Source: Acephala macrosclerotiorum (lineage: Eukaryota > Ascomycota > Leotiomycetes > Helotiales > Mollisiaceae). Taken from it: a stretch of 64,000 bases of DNA. A program made the translations under genes and the position numbers. Within the stretch, counting starts at the first letter, position 1, and each line of letters begins with the position of its first letter. The notes under the pieces were generated by a model, which was not told the DNA's origin, made no database searches, and saw only the letters and a list, made by a program, of their open reading frames with translations. The stretch lies in NCBI GenBank assembly GCA_014904845.1, contig MU119270.1, positions 62,001-126,000 on the forward strand, given 5' to 3'. Below are positions 44,431 to 57,048 of the stretch, one piece after another.

Positions 44431-45869
44431 AAGCCTTTGATACTTGAAACATGGTATATGGGAATCTCGAACGCAGTCTGACCTCCTCGAACGACAAGAT
44501 CAATAGCAGTCAATCCTTCAAATATTTTGGTTCAAGATGAACCAACCTTGCCGGATCCAGATGGGCAGAGAACCTAGTTTCCCAGCTAACTTCGTGTCCA
44601 CGACCCACGCCGAGGTGACGAGGTCCCCTTGCTTCTCGATAGGGTATGGACGCCAATGACAGACTGAGCCAGGTAAGTCCCGCTTTTGTGCTTACCTTAT
44701 TGGCTATTCTATGGGCATAAATTGAAGCGACTGCTACGTTAGGGAATAGGGAAGGTCCAGAAAAGAAGAAGAAAAAAAAACAGTCGTTTTGGGGTTTGAG
44801 AGGCCGTCCTTAGAGACGCTGCCAGGAGTTCTAGGAGTTACCTAGCGTGTCATAATGTGGCGTACGCATATAACAATGAAAAATGTTGTCCCCACAAACC
44901 AAGTCCCACGCAAGTGAACATAAATGACATTATATAACCACGTGATTCGCCTCTAGTTATGCATTTTCGAGCACAATGCCATTGTGGCATCTAAGCAAAA
45001 CAAGCACATTGGCAACTAGATAGCCGACAACTTTTCGCCAGGGTAGATGAGAGCATCCGTCCATTCTTCTCTACTTTTCTTCGCCAGGTTCTCCCCATTT
45101 CGTTTCGTCCTCGCTACCCCTTCGCTTGCGCCCCTTTTCGTAGTTCCCCTGATTCCAATAAAATTTGATGATATCCGCAGCCCTCTCTGCGACCGCGTAC
45201 ACTATAGTGCCGGGATCACTTCTGTATATGGATGAGATTGAAACAAGAGGATTGAAGACTCCCTTTATGTGCTCTGAAGGAGGGCAAGGACCATGACCGC
45301 CATCGCTGACCACAAGCAGGACTCAACAACCTTGTCAGAATCATTTCAGCCTTTCAGTGTTATGTACGGATAGGCTTGGTCGTCGGCCGCTCGGAAGCGA
45401 ATGAACTTTTGAGGAACCTCTTCTTCATTGTGGAAGCCACGTTTGATGACAGCAGCCAGCACTTACACCGCTGCGAAACCATTGGTGAAGCAGCAAATTT
45501 ATTTTCGCGATCATGAGCTAAGTGTGTCATTAGCTACAATAGAAAGAAGTGTCCTTTGTAAAATCAAGACATCTTGGGGTTAATTTCAACCCCGAAAACC
45601 TGGATGCACAGCATACGGCATGGGGACGGCTCGGCTTGGCAGAGTATCTTATGTGCTCCATTGTCCATTTGGCACTTCACAACGGACTCGAGGGCTGACA
45701 GAGAATCACGTGATGACTTTACCCCTCTCTTGAGTTACCCCGCACTTGCCCTTGAGATGTGACGAAGAAGAAATGGCCATAGGAGAGCGGTTGGACTGGA
45801 CAATGCATTCGTAAACGGAAAACTCAGAAACAAAAAAAGGAGGATAGTAGTAAGAGAATCGACCTCAAA
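44431..45869. other. intergenic with possible coding relics
   Basis: Short minus-strand frames near 45071-45480 (for example FHNEEEVPQKFIRF) hint at an old gene fragment, but nothing could be assembled or named. Confidence 0.35.
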
Positions 45870-48710
45870 TCATGGGCCATTCTTCCTCCTCTTCTTCGAA
45901 ACCTTGCGACACTTCTTCCCGGAACTCATCACGTCGGCCTTTCTTTTCTGACCTGCAACAGCTACATTTGTGGGCCAGCCAGTGATCAGTTTCCGGATAA
46001 TTCCCGGGGGTCCGAGTCTTCATATGTCAGTATTCAAGAGCATGACTGTGGAAGGCAGCACTTACGCCCATCTCACATTGCGTGATTCGTACTCGCAAAT
46101 ACAATCTCGAAATTGCCGCCTTGTTAACATGTATGGTGGGGGGTCCTGTATGTCTTTGCCTGCAAGTATAGCAAGCCTTCGGAATTCTAGACAATGGCAG
46201 GTTAGAAACTGTCCTTGCGTCATCTCCACAGTCATGTTCTAGGTCAAGGTTGGTTGCGGGGAGAATTCGTTATGTAGCATTAAACACCCGAGAAACGCAA
46301 AGAACAGTTGACTCACCATCAATATCATAATCAAACTGATCTGGTGAGTTGAAATAGTCTTGCTCTTGGGGATTCATGACATAATCTGTGCAGGTATCGA
46401 ACCATTGCAATAGGCCTGGTGCAGGCGTGGTATATCCTGGTCGTGGTATTGCTGGGGGGAGGAACGCATCATTCCAGCCAGGATTGATTCTAGTAACCAG
46501 TGCTTGCCGAGGCATTGGCCTATCCATAATCAACGTGATACTGAGGAAATTAGCATAATCCCTTTCAAGCAGCCAATGGGATGGCACCTTACGAAAAGTA
46601 ACGCGAGTTGTTTGAGGTGTCCAGGAGAAAGGCTCTAAGCTCTGAATACTTAAGATTGAGGTTTCCTCCGACCCGGCGGATGTGGCTGAGAAGCACATGC
46701 TCCCCCATCTGGAAATGCATAGTCCCAAAAGCCAGAATCTCACGATTATTCAAAAGAAAACTTCTGATCTCGTCACGCCGTGGCTTGTAGAAAAAGCCAG
46801 CGTCATCGTCGCTAATTGGGGGACTTGGTATGGGAAGAGTCGCGGAGAGCGCAGGAGGATCCTTCCAAGCAGCCATGATTCTGTTGATCTGTAGTATATG
46901 TTTTCGCCGCGCATTCTCATTTGCCAAAGTAAGGCTCGTCCACTCCTGGTGCATTGCCACTCTTGACCTTTTCCTGCCATATCGCATGCTGTACTTGTAT
47001 AAACGTTAGTATATGAACTACTCTGATCTGTTGCGCCACCGAAGCAATATGCAATAATGAAATACACCGCATGCTTCTTCACCAGAAAGGAGCACTCGAA
47101 AATGCACAGACCGTGAATTCGTGCAGAAGAGTGACAGCCACGCGAAAGTGGCAAAGCATCCTCTCAGCAACTGAGATGCCCTGATCAAGGAGAGGAGCGA
47201 GAAGTTCAATGCTAAACCATGTAATCGATGGCCCTTCTTGAAACGGTTCGGTCTCTGCGGCAACTGTCCACTCTCGTTCAAGGCCTGTATGAGGGCTTAT
47301 GTACTCGCTCATCAAATGAAACTCGATATTCTTCGTCATGGAAGCGAACTCTGCCTTATACTGAGAGCCACTTCCTTGACTTGGAGGACCGAATTGATAG
47401 AAGGTACGATCTTCGTTCTCTCCGAACTGGCCTGGAGGTATCGGACTGTAGTCTCCATCGACCATACAGTGCCACGTTAAGAGTCTGAGCCATAAGCGAA
47501 AACCCCACCAAAAATGGCCATTTTACCTTTTTTTCTAAGACTAATATCTTTAGAACCATAGTATGCATAAACATAATAATTGCATCGCTAAATAGGCTTT
47601 AAAAAGTTGTTTCTCGTTTCTAAAGGGATTTTAAGCCGTGGGTATAGCGCTCGCATATCGAGCAGTCGAATAAGAAGTGTCTAAAATAACCGAAAAACGA
47701 CTAATTTAACGTGTAAAATCCGGTAGCTCGCGCTTTAGTATTTTAAAACAATTATTACTTGAGAACGTTTATTATAAAACAAAATCCAAAGAGACAAAAA
47801 GAATTTTAATGTTCGAAAGTATTTTGCACCAAAAAAATATAAGATTTTATAAGCTAAAATATAGTTTTTTTTTTTTTTTTTGAAAGTAATTAAGTCGCAA
47901 TTCACGCGTTTTGGGCGCGTTTCGCTTAAATGGCTCAGACTCATGACGCGTCACTGTAGCTTCCCACCTGTATGAATTAGTTTAGTGGAGTCTGGCATGG
48001 GACAAGGACTATCACCATAGCCAAGTGTGGGCATTGAGAAGTGTCTGACTGGCCAATTTGATACCTGGCTCGAGCAACTTCCAGACCACATTGTTGCTAG
48101 CCTACAGGAATCACAGGTCAATTTATATGAACTACGCAAACGAAGGGAAAACCTCACATCCCAGAAGCCATCTCTCTTATTTCCAAAAGGGAAAAAGGCC
48201 ATGTGTTTTGGAAGTGGTCGAGTCTAGGTAAGAAGGAAGTTAGTAAATGCTCGATAAAGTCTTGGGGCGAAACACTGTAGAAAGGATTTCTCCAGATACC
48301 TACCCATCTTGGACGGCGGAAAACTGGATGTATATAATTCAATTGCGATAGATGACCCCTGAACGGATCTTCGCAATGCTCATAATATGGAGCGAGAGAT
48401 TCTAGATTGCGAAGCTCTGCCGTCGTAAATCCTAAGTCGAGTAAGTCAGCTATGGATTCCGTGTGGCGACTATGCCTCTATTCGACCTACCATGGAATCG
48501 ATCACGCTGGTACTTCGCTAAATTTTTGAAATATCTCTGTTGGGTCTTGGTCAATTCTTTAGGTGGATACACAGGCGTCAAGCCACTTTTTCGTTCATTC
48601 GCTGTTTGAAGGACTTTGTTACCAGACGTCTTCGTGGGATGAGAATAAACTCCTGCCAATTGTGTCAACGGAAGCGGCTGCGACTGCGACGCCGCATTTT
48701 TCGGGGGCAT
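45870..48710 (-). CDS. HExxH (zincin-like) protein gene with a MITE inside, unknown function
   Basis: Exons on the minus strand form one gene. The first three are firm in phase: 48710-48491 (MPPKNAASQSQPLPLTQLAG), 48431-48304 (YYEHCEDPFRGHLSQLNYIH) and 48223-48065 (HMAFFPFGNKRDGFWDVRFS). After a 462-bp MITE, coding resumes near 47440 (PIPPGQFGENEDRTFYQFGP). There a GTCTGT...AGAAG intron joins VAVTLLHEFT to HAVYFIIAYCFGG, creating an HEFTH zinc-binding motif. Further exons at about 46935-46590, 46590-46320 and 46230-46080 follow. The last is basic (KKCRKVSKKRRKNG), ending at 45870. HExxH suggests a metallopeptidase-like fold, but the family is not one I can name. Exon limits around the MITE are uncertain, and the 47465-45870 part could be a separate gene. 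Confidence 0.5.
47481..47942. mobile_element. MITE-like element with GAGTCTGAGCCAT inverted ends
   Basis: GAGTCTGAGCCAT at 47481 is repeated in inverted form ending at 47942, and the similarity continues into AAGCGAAA with a 2-bp gap. The 462-bp interior is AT-rich, has a 19-base T run near 47863-47881 and no transposase frame. A target-site duplication was not clear. It lies between exons of the HExxH gene. Confidence 0.7.
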
Positions 48711-49292
48711 CGCGGGGGGAGTCGGCGAAGGTATACCGAAAATTCAAACAGCTCAGATTTGGCTTCGAAGATCGGCAACGAAACGATTTCTTGGCCGTTG
48801 AGCGATCAAGAGGATGAACAAAGAAGGCAGTCGTCTAGCCCCCGCTGCATTGTCACCGCATCCGTATTATGAATGTTTGAACAAGTCCACGGGAGACCCA
48901 TTGTTGACAACAAAGAATTAATTGCCATTGTCATTCCCAATTGATGAGCGGGCTTCATTCCCACAATCCACAATTCGACAACAACAGCAGCAACACTCAA
49001 CGATGACATCCCAGTACGCCCCACAATAGCTGCGCTACGATAAAGATTGGAAAGTGCGCCTGCAGGACGGCTGGGAAGGTTCTGCAATATTAGGTCAAAG
49101 TATTTACGGTATCGCTAGCCATTGTGCGTCCCTACCTTGTGGAGAACCACTCAACCCTCTCATTACCTTTGGAAGTTCTGGGCTCTGGATGAAAGACACA
49201 TGCTAACTTTGGAATGTTGAGAATTAGGGAAATATAAGGGCCCGATTGAGACCGCGCTAAATATCAAAAATGTGGTGGTAAAATAATCGCAG
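48711..49292. other. intergenic, no supported gene
   Basis: A minus-strand frame (49087-48806) has a hydrophobic stretch but no domain or splice support. Confidence 0.4.
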
Positions 49293-50416
49293 TTGTATAC
49301 ATACAGAGAAGACGAAGATGCATACATCGAAGGTCGACTGCTAGAACTGCTAGCAACTTTAGAGTCAAGACATATCTTGAGGCAGTATGGTCCATTAGTA
49401 GAAGACATGGAGAACGGAGTGCCAGTCATAAAGCTCTTCCTGGAATACTGTCCAGGTGGCGATATGCTGAAGATGATGGAGTCCAATCGAATACTGAATT
49501 CAGGAGCGAAGGCGGAAAGACCAAAGAACCCATTCCTTGAAGCAGATATCTGGACCGTGTTCAACTGCCTCGCATCGGGGCTTTCGGTAATGGATCGTGG
49601 AACTGAAGACGAGTTTGCTCCAGCTTGGAATCGAGATGCTGAAATCGCACATAACGATCTGGAACTCGATAATGTTTTCCTGGGTTACCGAGATCCAGAT
49701 CATGAACGCTACCCAGTTCTCGAAATTGCTGATTTTGGCGTAGCAAGAGAGGAGCTAAAGGTTCAGAAAGACCAGTATGGAGCAGAACCTCGAAAGCGCG
49801 GGACGCCGAATGTAAAGCCCCCTGAGTCTGATAACCAAGGCCACCCGTTGCTGCATCTGAGAAAAGGAACATGCTCGAACGTCTACCAAGTAGGGTGTAT
49901 CATCCATTGTTTGATGCAACGACAGAGCAAAATGTTCGGCGCGATTCTGAGAGGTGGTGCTGCTGTAATTAAGGATTCCGAACGAGGTGGAGAATCGAGT
50001 TGATTGAACTTGACTACGGATGTGATGAAAGCTTTATACCCGGAAAGATTAAGAGAGCTGGTGATAAAATGTTTAATACAGGAATCTTGGCTGAGGCCGA
50101 CTGCACTGCAATTGCAGGGGAGGTCCGGCAGGGCTTGGAAGCGGCAGGGTTTTACGCAAAGAAGACGAACGCGTTCAAGGACAACTTAGGATGGGTTTCT
50201 AGGATTCCCATGAACGATTATGGCCGTATTTGGGCTGAGCCTCCAGTCCTAGTGGATATTAAAGGAGTGGTGATACCACAAAGACAACCAAATGTCAGGA
50301 CGCAGGAACAAACCTCGGATGGTGGGATCATATGGACACTGACGGCGCTGATCATCATTATCGGGTACATATCATATATGTGCATATATGTCATCAAGAT
50401 TGATATGCTTTGGTAA
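49293..50416 (+). pseudogene. protein-kinase-like gene, N-terminally truncated and frameshifted, with C-terminal membrane segment
   Basis: The frame contains the C-lobe kinase motifs IAHNDLELDNVFLG (catalytic loop, HND in place of HRD) and LEIADFGVARE (DFG). A late block ALYPERLRELVIKCLIQESW RP-type follows in a different frame after about 49990. A second shift near 50110 leads to EVRQGLEAAGFYAKKTNAFK and a terminal hydrophobic helix GIIWTLTALIIIIGYISYMC. No glycine-rich loop or catalytic Lys region is seen before the present start. Two frameshifts and the missing N-lobe indicate a dead gene. The intact ancestor would have been a kinase with a C-terminal membrane anchor. Confidence 0.65.
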
Positions 50417-50609
50417 AAATGAAGTGATAATTCATTTTTGACTGATGAGACGTTGAAGGAAGAGGTCGGCGTGATGAGCGAGGAGTTATGCATTTCTGGT
50501 CTATCTAGGCAGCCGTACAGCATCTGACCTCGACGCCCCTCGACACCAAGCTTCTGGCTGCTACTTTCTCTTCCCCTAGACACAGCGCACATGCGCAACC
50601 ATATTCAAG

Positions 50610-51360
50610 ATGGTCCTCTCCTTCATACTGATTCAAAATCGGCAGTAGGTGACCACCCGCTACTTCCATCTCCTACAACCCCGAGTCCCAATAGCTGATC
50701 AATCACAGAGGTAAAACACGCCTTGCGAAATGGTACGCACCATACAACGATGAAGAGAAGATAAAGCTCAAGGGCGAGGTATGTCACCCTTTCCTCCCTC
50801 TACTTCTTCCTTTTTGTCCCTCCTATCCGGCAACCCCAATCCTCATTCCGGCTCCTCGCGCACCCCTCAAGCACCAGCTAACACCCACCCCCACAGGTCC
50901 ACCGCCTCGTCGCTCCCCGAGACCAAAAATACCAATCCAATTTCGTCGAATTCCGAAACAACAAGATCGTCTACCGGCGCTACGCAGGCCTCTTCTTCTG
51001 TGCCTGCGTCGACGCAAACGATAACGAATTGGCGTACCTGGAGGCTATACATTTCTTCGTCGAGGTGCTGGATAGCTTTTTTGGGAATGTGTGTGAGCTG
51101 GATCTGGTGTTTAATTTCTACAAGGTGAGTGGGGTTCGCGGCCTAGTGGAGAAGTGGTCGGGGGAGATGGAGAGGAGAGGATGGGGAAAGGCGGAAGAGG
51201 ACGAGAGGGAAAGAACGGATTTGGGAGGTAGAGTGACTGCTTACGGTACTTTACACAGGTCTACGCTATTCTAGACGAAGTCTTCCTTGCAGGCGAGATC
51301 GAGGAGACAAGTAAGCAAGTGGTCCTTACACGGTTAGAGCATTTAGACAAGCTAGAATGA
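50610..51360 (+). CDS. APS2: AP-2 complex subunit sigma
   Basis: Small subunit of the clathrin adaptor AP-2, which selects cargo at the plasma membrane for endocytosis. Four exons (50610-50644, 50709-50778, 50897-51124, 51259-51360) give 144 aa, the normal size. The protein is highly conserved throughout: [60 protein letters not shown] and the end [13 protein letters not shown]. The sequence fits AP-2 sigma better than AP-1 sigma. Confidence 0.96.
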
Positions 51361-51836
51361 TGGGCGTATGATGGATGGCATCTTGATTGGTACGAATTAG
51401 CTCTGCATTGATTGGCGTATGGCGTTAGCATGGCGTACACATTTGGAAGACACAATACAAGCATGGAAGATTTTGATGCTAGTGGTATCAACATTCTAAA
51501 GACTATGGAGTTGCTCTGTGTGCTTAATTGCGCTTGAGCTGCTCGCCTGAGCACAGGAATTGCTCTCGAAAATTTGCAAGGAAACTTTAATCTACACATG
51601 ATGCAATAATGCATCTCCCCCATACAAAAAAGAGCAAGAGAAACTTCAGTCATGAAAGAGCTGGTGTGATAGAAGTACTCGAGATCCGCAGCTCCAGAAA
51701 GAGTCGCTACCACAAAGCCATCCAAATCTTCCAGTCTTAGTCCGAAGCTACCCTGCACGTAATATTGCCTCGTTTTTCTGCTGTTCTCGCACTCGCCGTT
51801 CGTCGATTACCATCCGCCGCACTTTCGTTTGACTTA
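51361..51836. other. intergenic, convergent 3' ends
   Basis: Between the convergent AP-2 sigma and zinc-knuckle genes. No further gene seen. Confidence 0.5.
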
Positions 51837-54803
51837 TTAAAAGGGGAAGCCGCGCAAAACATTATTGAGAGGCTTTTCTCGAGGAACTTCTGGCTTCTTC
51901 CGATCCTTGGTTGCCATTGCCGCCTTTTCGGGTTGCTCTTGTCTCTTGCCCTTAAAGCTCTTCGCGATATCTCTCAGTCGTCCTAGTGCCGGCTTCTTGA
52001 CCTTTGGGACCGAGTCACCACTACCGCTGCCACCAATGTCCATAGGTGAATCCCAAGGGCAGATTAGTGTGCTATCTCGAACCTTCTCAGTCTTTTCTCG
52101 AATTCGTGGTGCAACGCGAATAGCCTTAGTGGGAATCGGAGTAGTTGTTTCCTCAATGACGAGTGGAACATCTCCTTGGGAAGCGGAAGCAATCTCAACC
52201 GACTCCTCGAGGGCATCTTCTACCGTGGCTTTCTTGTAATTGCCGGCGACAGGAATGCCCGCTCGAGCATCGGATGCGTTGTCCAACTCATCATACCTAA
52301 TGTTTTTCTCCTCGTTGGTCATTGAAGTGCCTTGTCCGGGGGTAGACGTCGATTCCTTCTTGTGAAAATCATCCTGGAGCGAATCCTCGTCGGTTGTAGA
52401 ATCATCATCAGAGTCCTTGAAGCCAAGAAATGCTCGACGGGCTGCGATCATCCTGTCCTCCTGCTCACGGCGTTTGGCAGCAATATTCATCTTCTCTGCT
52501 TGTACGTAGAGAAGCTCCTCCTTCGTCAACTTCCGCAATTTCTCGTGCTTCTCAGGCGTGTATTTGTCCCGCTGAGGGCCGTAGCGTGTGGGCAGTCGCT
52601 CATTACCATTCTCATACCAGCTTCCGTCATGGGCACGGATACTGAAGTTGTCGAACAGGAAACCATCAGAGTTGGCGTTCATTTCTCCAGCTTTAAGTTT
52701 TTCAAGGTTCGCTGGTGTGAGCTTCGCGGTGTCGTCATAACCGATGTTGTCGCGCGTATTCAAGTCACGCATGATTGAACGTAAAACTTCGGAACCCTGA
52801 AACGGGTCTTCGTCTAGGTCCCTGTGCTCCTCTTTGTCCGTAGCAGAGCACAATGGCTGTATGTCCGGAGACTGTTGATGAGGAGGCTTGATTGGAGATC
52901 GACCTTGGCGTAAACCACCAATAAATGCTTTTGCATGTTCGATAGAAGCTCTGGCGATCGACGCGATTGATGTAACAGATCCTGTATGGTCATGAAAACC
53001 GTTGCCCCCATCAGTTCGCTCGTCGCCAGCTCCGTCAAAACCCAATCCGAGTGGCTTGTTCTTGATGGCTTTATCGTTCTCAATATCTGATGAAATGCCT
53101 TCCCAAGTGGGTGACTGGGCGGGTGAGCTGTGTAGTTCGTCAATATTGTCAGAGTGCTAGAGCGTGGTATGATCCTACCTGTCAGCTGCTTCTTGTACTT
53201 GTCTGTCGGCGTCCTTCCACATCTCTCGTGCGGTCTGTCGTCGCGGGATAGGATTGACAGCCTCCTTCATGTCTGGTCTCTTAGAAATTAAACCCTCAAC
53301 GAAGGCAGATTGGATCTTGACTGGCTTGTTGACCTCGATGTCTATATCTCCTGTGGAATCTGTGTCAACGTCGATCTCGAAGTCGCCTGTATCCTGCTTT
53401 GAGACCGAGGGAGCCCTCTGAATGCCCGTTGTTCCGAAACCTACTGGCGGAGAACTAGGTATTCCACCGTAGTCAATGAGCGAACCCCCCGCGCAATGTC
53501 CTTGCGCACCACCGTCACCCTGCTTTGTACCGTTTCTGATAAGATCTTCGACTTCCTCAGATAATCTCAATGGATCCTTCTCCGATGGACTGGATGATGA
53601 CGGTTCTTGTGACAATCTACCTCGCTCAAGGGCAGCGCTACCAAATTGTCCGGACTTGATTCTCTTCCTCGGATCTCGATCTACTGCGCTCTCGGAGTCT
53701 CCAATCTTGGTCTTTCTCTGGGTATCTGCTTCCCACTCGCGGAGGATTTGGGACGTGCCTTTCGTGGGAGTTCGAATTCCTCTTGATTTCCGCTTCTGAG
53801 TAATGGAGTAGGGATCTGTATTTCTAGGACACAGAGATTTGAAGTGTTGCCCCTCGGCGTCGCAAATCTCGCAAATGTATGTCGAGGGAGGAGGTCTATC
53901 GTAGGCAGGATCTAGATTTGTAGGACACACCTTGAAGAAGAAGAACAATTAGCTTTCAGAAGTCTTTCGTCGCAACGCGCAAGTTTGGCGAATAGTGAAC
54001 GGAGGATGTACCTGAAGATGATGACCTGCTGTCAAGTCAGTAACGTGCTTCGGGATCACAGCTTGAAAAGGTTTGATCGAAAAGTGATTGGGAAGACGAG
54101 ACGTGCAGAAAGACGGATGGATGCGCCTGAAAGCTTCAGGAGATTGAAGCTTACCTTTCTTGTCGCACCTATTGCAAACGTAGTTGCTCGGCGGTGGTTG
54201 TTCATAGACCTCGCTCAATTTTCTCTTATGTGCTGTTCTCTCGGCTTTGCTCCTGTTGGACGGATCAGTCAATCACTCATTGCGCCTATGTCGCCGTTTG
54301 AAAGTGGGATTGTGGATGTCGTCGTACATTTCTCTACGAGACGAATCAGAAAGTCGCCAAAAGTTAGTCTCGTGCTCTCGTTTGGCCTTCTTCTCGTCGC
54401 GATTCTTGTCGTCTCGACTCCTACCATCCGTAGCTGTCATCGTACCTAGAGCTTTATTGATGTCAATGGCGGTTTGGGGGAGTCTTCTGCGATCACTACT
54501 AAGAGGTGGACTTTGTATCGTCCAAATGTTAACTTCCTCAGCGATCTCCTGCTCAGTGAAACCACGTGAAGCAAGACGCTGAACCCAATGAGTTAAGACG
54601 TTTGGCCACTGGACGGTAAGCTGAGTGGGATTCTTGCGATGAATATCGAACCAACGGAAGAAAGTTTCAAACGTTTCGCGTTTGGTCGAGTCTGGGTGAA
54701 GAGTCTTGGACAAGGTGCTAATAGATATAGTGCAGACTGCTCTCTCGCTTAACCCTTCAAACTCTCTCGCGGTCATAAGAGAAATGCCCCGTGTATACGA
54801 CAT
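51837..54803 (-). CDS. zinc-knuckle (CCHC) protein, 876 aa
   Basis: Probably a nuclear RNA-related protein, by analogy with other CCHC-knuckle proteins; the exact orthologue is not recognised. Five exons fit: 54803-54328, 54252-54155, 54025-54012 (14-nt micro-exon), 53930-53179 and 53127-51837. The micro-exon completes the first knuckle, CNRCDKKGHHLQVC. The second knuckle, CEICDAEGQHFKSLC, follows after PTNLDPAYDRPPPSTYI. Without the first intron an in-frame TGA at 54273 would stop translation. The N-terminal ~150 residues are helical, with FFRWFDIHRKNP. The rest is long, charged and probably disordered, with a coiled-coil-like KEELLYVQAEKMNIAAKRRE segment and a basic C-terminus. Confidence 0.8.
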
Positions 54804-55322
54804 CGTGTTTGGTCAATAGATGGCCCCCTTTTCACTGATGTATAGAATGCCTCTATGTGTCGTTGAGAAAAGCCGCCTGAATAAGCGAAATAGGCGAGAC
54901 GCCCCTTCCCGTCTAAGTGAAAGTCAATTGGGCAGAGTTGTGATGTAGGGACATGCCTATTTCCGTCTAGAAGAGGTATTCTAATGTCTGTCTTATATTC
55001 AGAGACGTTCTCTAAGAGAGAGTTGGCCTGCCTAAAGCCTGTAGCATTATCATTTCTTGGATTTCAAATCTGCGATCAGCTTCCACATCTCTTCAGATAG
55101 ACGCTGTCAATTCAAGTTTCCTTCTGATTGCAAATATGTGGAAGGAGCCCAGAGGCATTCTTTCTTTAGCGACCTAGTGTGGGAACGGATATTTCTTCAT
55201 AGGCATCATCTGAAGACACCACGCAGCAGGTGTCTACGCAGCATATATGTGTCATGTCTGTCAAATATTTCACCGCCGAAGAGTTTGGAATGGTGATGAA
55301 GATCCCTTTGTGTGTTCCATTT
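54804..55322. other. intergenic, no gene seen
   Basis: Promoter of the zinc-knuckle gene and 3' flank of HIS5. Nothing else recognised. Confidence 0.5.
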
Positions 55323-56661
55323 CTATGCAATGACTCCATTGGCGGATTGCTCCTTCTTCTCTTCCACAACAACATTCGTCTTTCCGCCCTGTGGATGAAC
55401 TTGTGATATCACAGCCTCTATCTCTTTCAAAAATCTCGTGACTTCCGGTTCTGTGCCAACTGTGATCCGCAAGCATCCCAGACAGCCATGTTCCCTGCCT
55501 CTGAACCTCACCACTACCCCTCTATTCTCCGCCAGTCTCTCATATACCTCCAATGCAGTCACATTGTCAGGTTTGCCTTGCATATCAAGTATCTCCACCA
55601 AAAGGAAATTACTTGCAGTTCCACCTCTAAACCTCCCGACTCCCTTCACTTTTGGCAGCTCCTTCAATAATCGGTCCCTTTGAGCCAGAATATTCGACCT
55701 GTTACCCCTCATGACACTCAACCCTCCCTCTTGTAATGCCTGGCTAGCAATCGCGCTAGTAGGACTGCTAACATTATACGGTGCCTTCAGATTGTTTAGA
55801 AGGGCAGCAATAGATGGTGATGTAAATGCAGCTCCAAGTCGAATGCCAGCCAATCCAAAAGCCTTCGACAGTGTTTGCAGAACCACCAAATTTGGCCATT
55901 CCGCAACCCATTCGGCGAGTGATGACCCTTCTGGCGCGAAGTCAATATATGCCTCATCCAACACAACCACTCCATTCCATGTAGTATGTTCCAAGACCCG
56001 CCGCACATCTTCTTTCTTGATCAGCGAGCCGGTAGGATTTCCTGGTGAACACAGGTATACAAGCTTGATTGTGGAGGCTTCTGGGGACGAAAGCGTAGAG
56101 GTGATTGTTGGCACATCGATGCCAAACTCTGGTGCAGGAAGTAATGGGACCTTGACGAGACCAACGTCATTCACCTGTGCTGAGACCGAGTACATCCCGT
56201 ATGTTGGTGGGCAGACTAGAATCTTGTCTTTGCCCGGTATGCAGAAGCACCGCAGTAAAGCATCAATCGCTTCATCGCTTCCAACTCCAACGAATAAGTT
56301 CTTGGGTGTTATGCTCTTCGAGGTATGTGCGTGTGTATTTCGTAGATTGCAAAGTAACTGCTTGAGGTCGTGTTGATGAGGATCTGGGTATCGATGGAGG
56401 CCGAGAAAATCGATCGAGGGGTCATTGGAATTGGTAGATGATTTCGTAGATCCTTTCAGAGAAAGTGAGGGACCATAGGCATTCTCATTAGCGTCGAGAA
56501 GTATGTTCGTGCCATCGTCTTTGTAGTCGCTGCAAATGTGAGTCAATCGCTGGGATATTCGAGAGGTTCACTCACTCTCTGGCGCAACGATATGGCTCCA
56601 GTGCAAGAATATTCGGCCTTGCACACCTCTTCAAATCGAATGGAGACTTTCGAGCTGCCAT
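55323..56661 (-). CDS. HIS5: histidinol-phosphate aminotransferase (HIS5)
   Basis: PLP enzyme converting imidazole-acetol phosphate to histidinol phosphate in histidine synthesis. Exons 56661-56576 and 56529-55323 give 430 aa. Exon 1 encodes the fungal start MAARKSPFDLKRCARPNILA, and splicing restores CARDDYKDDGTNILLDANEN. Fold-type I blocks are NAYGPSL, VGVGSDEAIDALLRCF, SPGNPTGSLI, VVLDEAYIDF and the PLP-lysine segment QTLSKAFGLAGIRLG, with RFRGREHGCLGCLRITVG near the end. Length and order are normal. Confidence 0.96.
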
Positions 56662-57048
56662 ATTTGCTCAATTGGAGAATGGGAAGATTCGAAGACTGCT
56701 GTTTACTTTTTTGGAGGGGCATCTTTCTGGTCTCCGTTGCCGGCGAGGCGACTTGGCCAATCAAGGGAGCTGTGGCGTCAGGCTTGGCGCGAGGCTGAGA
56801 GAAGATTGGGCGAAACCTCCCTCCTTGATATTTCCGATTTTAGACCTTCTTAGTTAACAAGATTGACGAATAAACGTTGAAAAGTGCTCATGATTGGATG
56901 AAGATCCGGCCCTCTGAAAAATGGGCAAAAATAGAACTTGAAAATGACTTCAGGTTAAGTGCGAGTTACTGATTTATCTAGGACATCTGTGATACTCTGG
57001 CTGCAAATCTTGGAAACCATCGCTGTGTATACTATTGAGATCGAGTAT
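56662..57048. other. intergenic, no gene seen
   Basis: Short spacer between HIS5 and the SDR gene. Nothing recognised. Confidence 0.5.
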
